Part shown: positions 49,775-61,641 of the stretch, piece after piece
Numbering within the stretch: the stretch's first letter is position 1
Layout of the letters: the number at the start of each line of letters is the position of its first letter
Made by a program: the position numbers and the translations under genes
Assembly: GCA_964447335.1 (NCBI GenBank)
Contig: CAYUSA010000004.1
Coordinates: forward strand, 1-64,000
DNA from: HRBIN12 sp964447335
GTDB taxonomy: Bacteria > Actinomycetota > UBA4738 > HRBIN12
Reading direction: 5' to 3'
Length of the DNA: 64,000 nt
The notes under the pieces: model-generated
What the model was told of the DNA's origin: nothing
Database searches by the model: none
The model's input: the letters and a program-made list of their open reading frames with translations, nothing else

Positions 49775-50301
49775 CAGCTGCTGAGGGTCCGCTCCGTGTC
49801 CCGCAGGCGCCGCGCCACCACCGCAAGGATCTTCGCGGCGACGCCCGGCTCCTCGGCGACCACCCGGTCGAACGTCCTCTTGAAGAGGCGGATCGCCGAG
49901 ACCGGCGTCGACGCGATCACGTCGGCCGAGCGCGGGCCGCCGTCGAGGAGCGAGATCTCACCGAAGAACTCGCCGGGCCCGAGCGTGCTGATCGTCCGCC
50001 CGCTCCGCACGACCTTCGCCTCGCCCTCGAGGATGACGTAGAAGGTCCCGCCCGCCTGGTCCTGCTTCACGACGAACTCGCGCTCGCGGAAGGTGGCCAC
50101 ATCCGCGTGCTCGGCGAGCCGACGCAGGTGGCGTCGCGACAGTCCGGCGAAGAGCGGGACTTCCGCGAGCATGTCGACGTCTCGCTTGCCGAGCGGCCGA
50201 TCCCCGCGCCGCCCGCCCGGACGTGCCTTCGCGCGCACGCCGCCCGCGGCGATGGCGCTAGGCACGATCCCGGAGAGCTCGTCGAAGACGTCCTCGTTCA
50301 C
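49774..50301 (-). CDS. Cyclic nucleotide-binding domain protein
   Basis: A 175-residue protein: a basic, likely disordered N-terminus (about 45 residues) and one CNB domain (LAEVPLFAGLSRRHLRRLAEHADVATFREREFVVKQDQAGGTFYVILEGEAKVV ... LGPGEFFGEISLLDGGPRSADVIASTPV). The phosphate-binding cassette GEISLLDGGPRSADV is present, so cAMP/cGMP binding is plausible. It has no HTH, so it is not a CRP-type regulator. GAGGAGGAAGC precedes the GTG/ATG start. Translationally coupled to the membrane protein downstream. Confidence 0.85.
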   Translation of the reverse strand: MNEDVFDELSGIVPSAIAAGGVRAKARPGGRRGDRPLGKRDVDMLAEVPLFAGLSRRHLRRLAEHADVATFREREFVVKQDQAGGTFYVILEGEAKVVRSGRTISTLGPGEFFGEISLLDGGPRSADVIASTPVSAIRLFKRTFDRVVAEEPGVAAKILAVVARRLRDTERTLSS

Positions 50302-50360
50302 GCTTCCTCCTCTTCCGCGCGGGGAAGCCTACCCGACGGTTGCCGTTCGCCGCAGGGACC

Positions 50361-50398
50361 CGTGACCGCTGGTCACGCCGCAGGGCGCCGGGTACCGT
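50361..50398 (+). promoter_or_regulatory. Candidate metH promoter with inverted repeat
   Basis: CGTGACC-GCT-GGTCACG at 50361-50377 is a 7-base-arm inverted repeat overlapping the expected -35 position of a TACCGT element at 50393-50398. TACCGT ends 7 bases before the metH ATG, so a leaderless mRNA is likely. I see no SAM or cobalamin riboswitch in the 104-base gap. Confidence 0.45.
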
Positions 50399-50405
50399 TC
50401 CACGC

Positions 50406-54026
<3,621 letters not shown>

Positions 54027-54029
54027 CGC

Positions 54030-54712
54030 CTACGCGCGCTGGGTCGGCAGCTGCGGGACGATCCAGGAGATGGAAGCTGCTCGGGCTCCGCGTCTGCATC
54101 CACACGCGGCCGGGGCCAGTGAGGTTCACGACGAGTCCCTCCCCCGAGAGCAGCGTCGACTTCCACCCGCCCACCTTCTGGACTTCGCACCCGGTGCCCT
54201 CGCTGAACGCGACCATGTGTCCGGTGTCCATCCGGTAGATCTGCCCGGCCGCCAGGTCGAGCTGCTTGATGGCGCCGTCGCTCGAGACGATGAGGTTACC
54301 GGCGCCCGAGCACTTCAGCAGGAACAGGCCCTCGCTCGAGAAGAAGGTCTTCGCGCCGCCCCACTCCGTGTCGACCTCGATGCCCGTGCCGCAGGCGAGG
54401 TAGGAGCCCGACTGCACGAACACGGTCTGGCCGGTGAGCGCCAGGTGGACGATGTCCCCGGGGAGCGACGGTCCAACCGTGACCTCGCCGGGGCTCCCCC
54501 ACGCCGTGTAGGTGTTGATGAAGAACGACTCCCCGCCCAGCACGCTCCGCTTCAGCCCGCCGAGGTTGCCACCCTGTGCCTTCGTCTCGATCCCGATGTC
54601 GACGTCATGGCGACCATCGCGCCCGCCTCGGCCCGCAGGGCCTCGCCCGCGTCCAAGCCGAGGTTCGCGATGGCGTACGAGGGGCTGTGCTCGATGTTGA
54701 CCGGGTCAGATC
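54030..54712 (-). pseudogene. AIM24/TIGR00266-family gene with two frameshifts
   Basis: Three reading-frame segments make one family protein. Segment 1 (from about 54712): VNIEHSPSYAIANLGLDAGEALRAEAGAMVAM. After a one-base shift near 54617: DVDIGIETKAQGGNLGGLKRSVLGGESFFINTYTAW and most of the domain. After another near 54072: ISWIVPQLPTQRA ending at a TAG at 54030, three bases past metH. The extra base at 54072-54073 sits in a GG. No start codon is visible in frame before VNIEHSPS, where a TGA occurs just upstream. Either a decayed gene or local sequence errors. The family has a beta-sandwich fold of unknown function. Confidence 0.68.
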
Positions 54713-56100
54713 ACCTCACGGATGTATGCAAGGTCCTCTTCGAAGCCCGAGATCCCTGCCCCGGGTACCACGACGGGTCGGTAGTTCATGGTGAAGTTGT
54801 TGTTGATCGCCGCGGTCCCGGCGAGGATCTGGCCGCTGAAGCCGGTGTTGTTCGAGATCGACACCGTGCACGGCGAGTAGAAGAGCACCTCGGCGCCGTT
54901 GTACGAGACGTTGTTCGTGTCCGTCACGTCGTACGACCCACCCGAACAGGTGAGAGCCGACCGGTGCGCCGAGATCAGGAACAACCTCCGCGTGCCTCCG
55001 ACGCCGTTCCACTTCACGTTGTTCGCCGAGCGGATCGAACCGTCCGTGATGATCGCGAGATCCCCGTCGAAGCCGACCTGGGTGTTGTTCGTGAGGGACA
55101 GCTGGCAGACAGCCGCGATGCGGATCACGACGTTGCCGGTCTGGGTCCGGTTCGCCAGCGCCGTCCGCGCGGTGGTGCAGCTCGTGTAGCTCTGCACCGT
55201 GTACCCGGCCGCCACCCACGGCGTCAGGTCCGACGTGATCCGCGGGAACGGGGTCCCGGCCGGCGGGCCCGACGGGCTGTTCGAGGTCTGGGTCCCGCCG
55301 ATCGAGCCGCTGTTGGTGACCGAGATCGTCGTGCCGGCCGTGGCGTTGCCGCCCACGTGCGCGTTGTTCGTCACGGTGATCGACGACGTGGACGATGCAA
55401 CATCGGAAAGCACCTCGGCGCCGTTCTGGACGAGGACGGTCCCGTTCGCCCACGCTCGCTTCCTGATCGACGCGTTGTTCGAGATGGTCGCGGAGCCTGC
55501 CGCGACGTAGAGGCTGCCGTGAACCGTGAGATTGTTGCTGAGCGACGCGTTCGCCGAGTTCACGATGATGTCCGCGTCCTCACCCTGATACCCGTTGAGC
55601 GTGAAGTTGTTCGTCAGGGTGAGCCCGACGTCCGACACGATCGCAGCCTCGAACGCGCCATGGACCTCGATCAACCGGACGTAGCTCTCCATCGTTCGGG
55701 GCACCGTCCCGTTCACCGTCCCGGTCGAGCGGATGAGGGCGGCGGCGGGCGTCTGCGAGGCGACGAGCGCGCAGGGGATCTCCACGCCCTGCCCGTCGAA
55801 GAACGTGAGGGTCGTGGAGAACGACGCCATCCCAGGGGCTGAGTCCACCGTCTCGGTTGCGCCGCAGCCCGATGCCGCGATCTGCGCCGGAGTAGCCTGC
55901 TCGAGGAAGCTGAAGGATCGATCGAGCCCGGCTTCCGCCGCGGCGACCGACTGCACCCTCTTGCGGTTGACGGCACTCGTCGTGGAGTTGTGGATGGCGA
56001 GGTCCATGACCGCGATGCTCAACAGCATCACCACGAATATCACGAGCAGGGCAAGGACGAGCGCAACCCCACGCTCATCGTGCCGAAGCCTTGCCAGCAT
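54706..56100 (-). CDS. PilX-like pilus-assembly protein with Asn-rich beta-solenoid
   Basis: A 464-residue protein. The N-terminus MLARLRHDERGVALVLALLVIFVVMLLSIAVMDLAIHNSTTSA is a typical PilX/type IV pilin-like hydrophobic start with the conserved E of ERG. The extracellular part has a ladder of short N/T-rich repeats (LTNNFTLNGYQG, LSNNLTVHGS, ISNNASIRK, VTNNAHVGG, VTNSGSIGG, LTNNTQVGF), likely a beta-solenoid. AAGGTG precedes ATG 56100. No other pilus gene (pilA, pilB, pilQ) is in the window. Confidence 0.75.
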   Translation of the reverse strand: MLARLRHDERGVALVLALLVIFVVMLLSIAVMDLAIHNSTTSAVNRKRVQSVAAAEAGLDRSFSFLEQATPAQIAASGCGATETVDSAPGMASFSTTLTFFDGQGVEIPCALVASQTPAAALIRSTGTVNGTVPRTMESYVRLIEVHGAFEAAIVSDVGLTLTNNFTLNGYQGEDADIIVNSANASLSNNLTVHGSLYVAAGSATISNNASIRKRAWANGTVLVQNGAEVLSDVASSTSSITVTNNAHVGGNATAGTTISVTNSGSIGGTQTSNSPSGPPAGTPFPRITSDLTPWVAAGYTVQSYTSCTTARTALANRTQTGNVVIRIAAVCQLSLTNNTQVGFDGDLAIITDGSIRSANNVKWNGVGGTRRLFLISAHRSALTCSGGSYDVTDTNNVSYNGAEVLFYSPCTVSISNNTGFSGQILAGTAAINNNFTMNYRPVVVPGAGISGFEEDLAYIREVI

Positions 56101-56263
56101 CACCTTCACCTCGTTCGGTTGTGTTATCGGCAAACCGTGGGGACGACGCGACCCGCCCCCGCCGAAATGACCGATACGTGTCAGCCGGAACGGCAACGAT
56201 GGGCTAGGTCCGATGCCTCACCCTCGTGTTTCACCCTGGACTCGCTGGTACCGTGAGCGCCTC

Positions 56264-57514
56264 ATGACCCGGTTCTGGCACTCCTTCGCGGACATGGGCG
56301 CCGTCGAGGCGGGCGGCGAGCTCGTCATCGAGCGCGGGGACGGCGTCCACATCTGGGACGAGGCCGGCCGCCGCTACCTCGACGCGACGGCCGGGCTCTG
56401 GTACTGCAACGTCGGCTACGGGCGCGAGGAGATCGCCGAGGCCGCCCACGTCCAGCTCCGCAAGCTCTCCGCGTACTCCACGTTCGGCGACCTGTCGAAC
56501 CGCCCGGCGATCGAGCTCTGCGAGCGCGTCGCGGCCGTCGCGCCGCTGCCGGACAGCCGCGTGTTCCTCACGAGCGGCGGGTCGGACTCGATCGACACGG
56601 CCGCGAAGATGGCGCGGCGCTACTGGCAGCTCCTCGGCAAGCCCGACCGCACCCTGTTCGTCACGCGCGAGCGCGCGTACCACGGCATGCACATCGCCGG
56701 GACCAGCCTCGCGGGCATCGAGGCGAACGCGACCGGATACGGCACGCTCGTCGGCGACGTCGTGAAGGTTGCGTGGGACTCGGCCGAGGAGCTCCGCGAG
56801 GCGATCGCGCTCGCCGGGCCCGATCGCGTGGCCGCCTTCTTCTGCGAGCCCATCATCGGCGCCGGCGGGGTGTTCGCCCCGCCCGAGGGCTACCTGCGCG
56901 AGGTGCGACAGATCTGCCGCGAGACCGGCGTGCTCTTCGTTGCGGACGAGGTCATCACCGGGTTCGGCCGAGCGGGGGACTGGTTCGCGAGCTCGCGCTG
57001 GGATCTCGAGCCCGACCTCCTCACCTGCGCGAAGGGCATCACGAGCGGGTACCTGCCGATGGGCGCCGTCATCGTGGCCCCCCGGGTCGCCGAGCCGTTC
57101 TGGGCGCCCGGCGCGGGGCTGTGGCGTCACGGCTACACCTACGCCGGTCACGCGACCGTCGCGGCCGCGGCCCTCGCGAACCTCGACATCATGGACCGCG
57201 AGAGGCTGCCGCAGCGCGGGCTCGAGCTCGAGTCCGAACTCGCGGCCGTTCTCGCCCCGCTCGCGACGCACCCGCTCATCGAGGACGTGCGCGCCGGCAC
57301 CGGGGTCGTCGCGGCCGTGCAGCCGCGCGCCGAGGCCATCGCCGTAGATCCGAGCCTGCCGCCCCGGCTCATCGCCGCCTGCCGGGAGCGCGGAGTCATG
57401 ACCCGGGCGCTCGCGACCGGGGCGCTGCAGATCTCACCGGCGCTCGTGATCGACGAGGGTGAGCTCCGCGAGCTCCACGACGGCATCCTCGGCGCGCTCG
57501 ACGCGGTGGCCTAG
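56264..57514 (+). CDS. Class III (omega) aminotransferase
   Basis: A 416-residue PLP enzyme. Conserved parts: GDGVHIWDEAGRRYLDATAGLWYCNVGYG, TSGGSDSIDTAAKMARRYW, YHGMHIAGTSLAG, FCEPIIGAGGVFAPPEGYL, VADEVITGFGR, and CAKGITSGYLPMG with the PLP lysine. Sequence style resembles beta-alanine:pyruvate or putrescine/4-aminobutyrate-type enzymes. A link to the polyamine transporter is possible but not shown. TACCGT at 56249-56254 precedes ATG 56264. Confidence 0.92.
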   Translation: MTRFWHSFADMGAVEAGGELVIERGDGVHIWDEAGRRYLDATAGLWYCNVGYGREEIAEAAHVQLRKLSAYSTFGDLSNRPAIELCERVAAVAPLPDSRVFLTSGGSDSIDTAAKMARRYWQLLGKPDRTLFVTRERAYHGMHIAGTSLAGIEANATGYGTLVGDVVKVAWDSAEELREAIALAGPDRVAAFFCEPIIGAGGVFAPPEGYLREVRQICRETGVLFVADEVITGFGRAGDWFASSRWDLEPDLLTCAKGITSGYLPMGAVIVAPRVAEPFWAPGAGLWRHGYTYAGHATVAAAALANLDIMDRERLPQRGLELESELAAVLAPLATHPLIEDVRAGTGVVAAVQPRAEAIAVDPSLPPRLIAACRERGVMTRALATGALQISPALVIDEGELRELHDGILGALDAVA

Positions 57515-57526
57515 CGACCCGGACAT

Positions 57527-57559
57527 GTTCCGGCCGCTGCACGGGGCAGCGGCCGGAAC
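57527..57559 (+). terminator. Terminator hairpin after the aminotransferase gene
   Basis: A perfect 14-base stem (GTTCCGGCCGCTGC with GCAGCGGCCGGAAC) and a 5-base ACGGG loop begin 12 bases after the stop codon. No T-run follows. Confidence 0.8.
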
Positions 57560-57722
57560 TGGGGGATAGCCACCCGCGAAGCGGAGATGAGGAGCAGCAC
57601 CCGAGCGTGCGGCCCGCCCTTGCGGCCCGTCCCTTCCCCCTCGCCTTGCGGGCTTGCCTTCCCTATCGGCACGCCAGGCAGGCAGAACTTGAGCGGGCGG
57701 AGCGGCGGCCTTCGCGCCGGGA
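57560..57722. other. Non-coding stretch between terminator and erpA
   Basis: 163 bases with no supported gene. It holds pyrimidine-rich tracts, three copies of a CTTGCGG-like word, and a small hairpin (CGGCG/CGCCG, 57703-57719) just beyond the erpA stop that could end erpA transcription. Confidence 0.5.
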
Positions 57723-58043
57723 CTAGTGGAAGGAGTTCCCGCAGGCGCAGCTGCTCTGCGCGACGGGATTGTCGATCGTGAAGCCGGAGGCCTCGAGGGT
57801 GTCCACGAAGTCGATCGTGGCCTCCGAGAGGTACGGCACGCTCATGCGGTCGATGACGACCCTCACCCCGTGCTGCTCCTCGGCGACGTCCTTCTCCGAG
57901 AGCTGGTCGTCCAGGTACATCGCGTACCGGAGCCCCGAGCACCCACCCGGCTGCAGGGCCACGCGGAGCGCGATGTCGCTGCGACCCTCCTCCTGCAGGA
58001 GCTCCTTCACCTTGCCGGCGGCGTTCTCGGTGATCTGGATCAT
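57723..58043 (-). CDS. erpA: Iron-sulfur cluster insertion protein (ErpA/IscA family)
   Basis: A 106-residue A-type carrier with the three conserved cysteines in GGCSG and SCACGNSF at the C-terminus. It delivers [4Fe-4S] clusters to enzymes. Several Fe-S proteins are encoded nearby (formate dehydrogenase, WhiB), but direct linkage is only functional. GGAGGACCCGACCG precedes the ATG. Confidence 0.95.
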   Translation of the reverse strand: MIQITENAAGKVKELLQEEGRSDIALRVALQPGGCSGLRYAMYLDDQLSEKDVAEEQHGVRVVIDRMSVPYLSEATIDFVDTLEASGFTIDNPVAQSSCACGNSFH

Positions 58044-58113
58044 CGGTCGGGTCCTCCGGTGCTCGGTCGGCTGTGGGCGGTGCTTCGAACCGTCATTCTA
58101 GCCCGACGCGTGT

Positions 58114-58141
58114 GGAATCCGACCGGAGAGGTCAGGATTCC
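58114..58141 (-). terminator. Terminator hairpin overlapping the ybaK stop
   Basis: GGAATCC and GGATTCC pair as outer arms, with GACC/GGTC inside, around a GGAGA loop. The stop codon of the YbaK-type gene (58132-58134) lies within it. Confidence 0.5.
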
Positions 58142-58602
58142 CGGAAGTCGGCCACCTGGGCTCGGGTCGTGCGCCGCAGCTCCTCGGGGGTGGTCCGGAA
58201 CACCGAGTCCGGCGTGCCGGCCGCCGCCCAGACCTCCTCGAAGGCGAGCAGGTCGCGGTCCAGGAACACCTGCAACGGTTCCGGGTGACCGAAGGGCGGG
58301 GTGCCGCCCACCGCGAAGCCGGTCGCGACTCGGGCCTCCTCCGGGCTCGCCCGCCGAGCCTCGGCGGCTCCGGCGAGGGCCGCGAGGCGCACCGTGTCCA
58401 CCCGGTTCGCTCCCGACGTGAGCGCGAGCACCGGCTGCTCGCCGGCGACGAACACCAGCGACTTCACGATCTGCCCCAGGTCGCACCCGACCGCGCGCGC
58501 GGCGGCCTCGGCGGTCTTCGTGCCCTCGGGGAAACGGCGGACCTCGACAGGGTGCCCGAGCACCGCCGCGGCCTGCAGGAAGCGGTCGATCGCGTCGCTC
58601 AT
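58132..58602 (-). CDS. YbaK/EbsC-type aminoacyl-tRNA deacylase
   Basis: A 156-residue protein of the YbaK/ProX editing family, which hydrolyses mischarged Cys- or Ala-tRNA(Pro). The conserved pocket residues are in VRRFPEGTKTAEAAARAVGCDLGQIVKSLVFVAG (catalytic Lys in IVKSL) and ATGFAVGGTPPFGH. ATG 58602 overlaps the glycerate kinase stop. Confidence 0.92.
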   Translation of the reverse strand: MSDAIDRFLQAAAVLGHPVEVRRFPEGTKTAEAAARAVGCDLGQIVKSLVFVAGEQPVLALTSGANRVDTVRLAALAGAAEARRASPEEARVATGFAVGGTPPFGHPEPLQVFLDRDLLAFEEVWAAAGTPDSVFRTTPEELRRTTRAQVADFRES

Positions 58603-59717
58603 CCGCCGGAGGGTAGCCGCTCGGCGGCCTCCGCCGCGAGGTCCTCGAGCGCGAGGCGCGCATCGCCGAGGGCGCGCTCGGCCCCGAAGCGCTCGAGCAG
58701 CGAGCGGATCTCCACGCCCTCGGGCGCGATGTCAGCCCGCCCGCACAGGACGAGCGCCGGCACGCCGGCCGTCCTCGCGACCTCGAGCACGCCGGCGGGC
58801 ACCTTGCCCCCGAGGCTCGAGGCGTCGAACGCGCCTTCGCCGGTGACGACGAGGTCGGCCGCGGCCAGACGCTCGCGCAGGCGCACGGCGTCCATCACGA
58901 TCTCGATCCCCGGCCGGAGGCGCGCGCCGAGGAACGCGAGGAGCCCCGCCCCGAGCCCGCCCGCCGCCCCCGCGCCGGGCACCGACCGGACGTCGATCCC
59001 GAGGTCCCGGTGCACGACGGCCGCGAGGTGCGCGAGTGCCCGATCCAGGACCACCACGTCCTGGCTCGAGGCGCCCTTCTGCGGCGCGAAGACGTACGCC
59101 GCGCCCCGAGGACCGGTAAGCGGGTTGTCGACGTCGCACGCCGCCTGAACGCGGAGCGCTCGCACCGCGGGGTCGAGCCCCCCGGCGTCGATCCGCGAGA
59201 GGTCGAGCAGCCCGGCACCGCCCGGTCCGATGGGGTTCCCGCCGGCGTCGAGCAGCCGGACCCCGAGCGCCTGGGCCATGCCGGCCCCGCCGTCGGTCGT
59301 CGCGCTCCCTCCCAGGCACACGAGGACCTGAGCGGCACCGGCCCGGGCGGCCGCCAGGACGAGCTCGCCCGTCCCCCACGTCGTCGAGCGGAGCGCGTCG
59401 CGTCGGCCCATCGAGACGAGCTCGAGCCCGGACGCCCGCGCCATCTCGATCACGCCGAGCGCCCGACCCTCCACCGGTGCCAGGCCGAAGTCCGCCTCGA
59501 CGACGTCGCCGAGGGGGCCCCGCACGCGCGCCGAGCGCCGCTCCCCGCCGAGGGCCGCGACGAGGGAGTCGAGCGTGCCCTCGCCGCCGTCCGAAAGCGG
59601 CACCTCCTCGACCGTGTCGGCGGGCCGGACACGCCGCCATCCCGTCGCGATCGCCGCGGCGGCTTGCGCCGCGCTCAGCGTGCCGCGGAACTTGTCGGGA
59701 GCAACGAGGACCCTCAT
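58599..59717 (-). CDS. Glycerate kinase (type II)
   Basis: A 372-residue kinase phosphorylating glycerate at C2 or C3. Typical motifs: VLVAPDKFRGTLSAAQAAAAI, PLSDGGEGTLDSL, LGGSATTDGGAGMAQALGV near residue 135, and DLVVTGEGAFDASSLGGKVPAGV. TACCGT lies 8 bases before the ATG, fitting the leaderless pattern. Coupled to the YbaK-type gene downstream. Confidence 0.93.
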   Translation of the reverse strand: MRVLVAPDKFRGTLSAAQAAAAIATGWRRVRPADTVEEVPLSDGGEGTLDSLVAALGGERRSARVRGPLGDVVEADFGLAPVEGRALGVIEMARASGLELVSMGRRDALRSTTWGTGELVLAAARAGAAQVLVCLGGSATTDGGAGMAQALGVRLLDAGGNPIGPGGAGLLDLSRIDAGGLDPAVRALRVQAACDVDNPLTGPRGAAYVFAPQKGASSQDVVVLDRALAHLAAVVHRDLGIDVRSVPGAGAAGGLGAGLLAFLGARLRPGIEIVMDAVRLRERLAAADLVVTGEGAFDASSLGGKVPAGVLEVARTAGVPALVLCGRADIAPEGVEIRSLLERFGAERALGDARLALEDLAAEAAERLPSGG

Positions 59718-59773
59718 ACCCGGGTACGGTACGATTCCGCGCCCACCCGACGCGACCTGCGAGGAGCCACGAC

Positions 59774-60598
59774 GTGGAACGGACGAAGCTGATCGGCATC
59801 CTGCACGCCGAGCGCGCCCGCCTCGGCCGCACGATCCAGTACGCGGATCCCGGCTCCTTCGACGCGCCGAGCCCCTGCCGGGACTGGACGAACCGTGATG
59901 TGATCGCCCACCTCGCGGCCCAGGACGCCGCGGCCGCTCTCGCCGTCGGCGAGGAGCCCGCGGCCGAGCTCGAGGCCTTCCGCGAGGCCAACGGCGGCGA
60001 CCTGTGGGTGGACGGGTTCAACGAGTGGGCGGTCGGCGTCCGACGCGAGGTCCCGACGCGAACGCTCCTCACGGACTGGGGTCGCGCCGCGGACCTGCTC
60101 TGCCGCCGGGTCGCGGACCTCCCCGAGGAGCGGTGGAACGCGATGCGCGTGCCGTGGGTGGCCGGCGAGATCGGGGTGCGCTACCTCGTGCAGTCGCGCG
60201 TCGTCGAGTGGTGGCTCCACGGCGAAGACCTCCGCGAGGGCACCGCCCAGGCGCCGAATCCGCAGCACTGGCCCGTGCACCTCACCTGCGACATGGGGGT
60301 CCGGATGCTGCCCTACGCGCTCGGGCTCGCCAGGCTCTCGTTCCCGGGCGCGAGCGTGCAGGTGGACCTGTCGGGCATCGGCTCGGGTTCGTGGCACTGG
60401 GGCCTCTCACCCCGCGAGTCCCCCGCCGAGGACAAGAAGCCGGACGCCTGGATCGAGGGACGGGCGGTCGCGTTCGCCATGGTCGCCGGCCGCCGCGTGG
60501 CCGCTGGGTCGTTCCTGGACGACGGCAACCTCGTGATCGGCGGGAACGAGGAGCTCGCGCTCGCGGTCCTCGAGCACCTCCGGGCGTACGCCGAGTAG
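59774..60598 (+). CDS. Mycothiol-dependent maleylpyruvate isomerase-like protein
   Basis: A 274-residue DinB/MPI-fold protein. The N-terminal domain reads PSPCRDWTNRDVIAHLAAQD and has the metal-binding His positions of the family (His about 54 and VVEWWLHGEDLREG about 150). A C-terminal SCP2-like domain follows (VQVDLSGIGSGSWHWGLSP). Most actinobacterial members use mycothiol as co-thiol, so it supports an actinobacterial host. Precise reaction unknown. GAGGAG precedes GTG 59774. Confidence 0.82.
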   Translation: MERTKLIGILHAERARLGRTIQYADPGSFDAPSPCRDWTNRDVIAHLAAQDAAAALAVGEEPAAELEAFREANGGDLWVDGFNEWAVGVRREVPTRTLLTDWGRAADLLCRRVADLPEERWNAMRVPWVAGEIGVRYLVQSRVVEWWLHGEDLREGTAQAPNPQHWPVHLTCDMGVRMLPYALGLARLSFPGASVQVDLSGIGSGSWHWGLSPRESPAEDKKPDAWIEGRAVAFAMVAGRRVAAGSFLDDGNLVIGGNEELALAVLEHLRAYAE

Positions 60599-60607
60599 GC
60601 GGCCGGG

Positions 60608-61597
60608 TCAGCGCGTGACCGCGAGTCGCTTCACGGCGCGCGGGACCGCGCCGAAGCGGTACTTGTACGCGTAGTCGCCCTTCAGCAGGTCGAACGCGTT
60701 GCACCCGGCCTCGATCGCGATCCGGATGTCCTCCGCCACGAGCACCATGCCCGGCGCGAGCTGCTGCCACTCACGGTCGAACGCGGAGTTGTAGAGCGAG
60801 AAGGTCCCCTCGTACCGGAAACCGATCGTGCCCGCCACCTTCTCGCCGTTCACCTCGATGAAGGTGAGGTTGAAGACCCCACGCGGCAGGAAGGCCTCGC
60901 CGAGCCGCCGGAAGAAGATCTCCATGCCCGGCTGCATGAACACCCCCTTCGGGCCCTCGCTCGTGCGGTGGAGCTCGACGAACCGGTCGAGGTACGCCTC
61001 GAGCGTGTCCCGCTGCGCGAGCGTCACGTGGAAGGGTCCGCCCTCGATCTCGAGCTTGCGCGCCTTGCGCTTGATCTCGTGCCGGAGCTTGGCCGGGAGC
61101 CCCTCGAGGTACTCGTCGTACGAGCCCGGCACCGCGAGGAACGGCGCGACGCCGTTCTGATCGTCGGTGATCTCGACGCCGAAACCCTGCGCCGCAGCGG
61201 CCTCGGCGAGGAGCTCGAGCCACGGGCGGTCCTCGGGCAGGCCGCGGAGGTCGGCGACCCGCCAGTCCTCGCGCCGGCCGAGCGCCGCGAGCAGCTCCTT
61301 GGCGACCGCGCCCTGGAGCTCGGGGACCGCGACCGGCCCCATGTAGTCGGTGACCTCGGTGCCGCCGAGGAACCGCAGCGTCTCGTCGACGCGCTCGAAC
61401 GCCACCGCGCCGACCTGCACCCCGTCCTCCTCGGCGAAGGCGAGCAGGAGGTGTTCGGGCTGCTCGGCGAACTCCTCCCAGTAGAGCTTCAGGAAGCCGG
61501 GCGAGTGGAAGAAGGTGCCCGCCGGATCGGCCGTGACGAGGCTCGACCAGTCGCGGCGCGTGAGATCGCGCCCGTCCTCGGAGAAGACCACGTCCAT
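60608..61597 (-). CDS. GNAT-family acyltransferase (BioF2/CelD-like)
   Basis: A 329-residue protein with two GNAT-like domains. The N-terminal WSSLVTADPAGTFFHSPGFLKLYWEEF and the C-terminal EVNGEKVAGTIGFRYEGTFSLYNSAFDREWQQLAPGMVLVAEDIRIAIEAGCNAFDLLKGDYAYKYRFG are typical of CelD/BioF2-type proteins and of FemAB-like enzymes. It may acylate a sugar, peptide or cell-wall precursor. Start set at ATG 61597; a TTG start six codons upstream is possible. Confidence 0.82.
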   Translation of the reverse strand: MDVVFSEDGRDLTRRDWSSLVTADPAGTFFHSPGFLKLYWEEFAEQPEHLLLAFAEEDGVQVGAVAFERVDETLRFLGGTEVTDYMGPVAVPELQGAVAKELLAALGRREDWRVADLRGLPEDRPWLELLAEAAAAQGFGVEITDDQNGVAPFLAVPGSYDEYLEGLPAKLRHEIKRKARKLEIEGGPFHVTLAQRDTLEAYLDRFVELHRTSEGPKGVFMQPGMEIFFRRLGEAFLPRGVFNLTFIEVNGEKVAGTIGFRYEGTFSLYNSAFDREWQQLAPGMVLVAEDIRIAIEAGCNAFDLLKGDYAYKYRFGAVPRAVKRLAVTR

Positions 61598-61641
61598 GCG
61601 TTCAGGCTCCAACACGTCGGGGATTGGCGGTGCTCTCGACC

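Noticed and set aside
49774..50301. CRP-family transcription factor
   Set aside because: Only the cyclic-nucleotide-binding domain is present; there is no helix-turn-helix.
50302..50405. SAM or cobalamin riboswitch upstream of metH
   Set aside because: The gap is only 104 bases, shows no B12-box or SAM-I core, and the -10 element is 7 bases from the ATG.
57511..57942. Minus-strand open frame running through the terminator and erpA
   Set aside because: It is out of frame with erpA, crosses a strong terminator hairpin and has no protein-like features.
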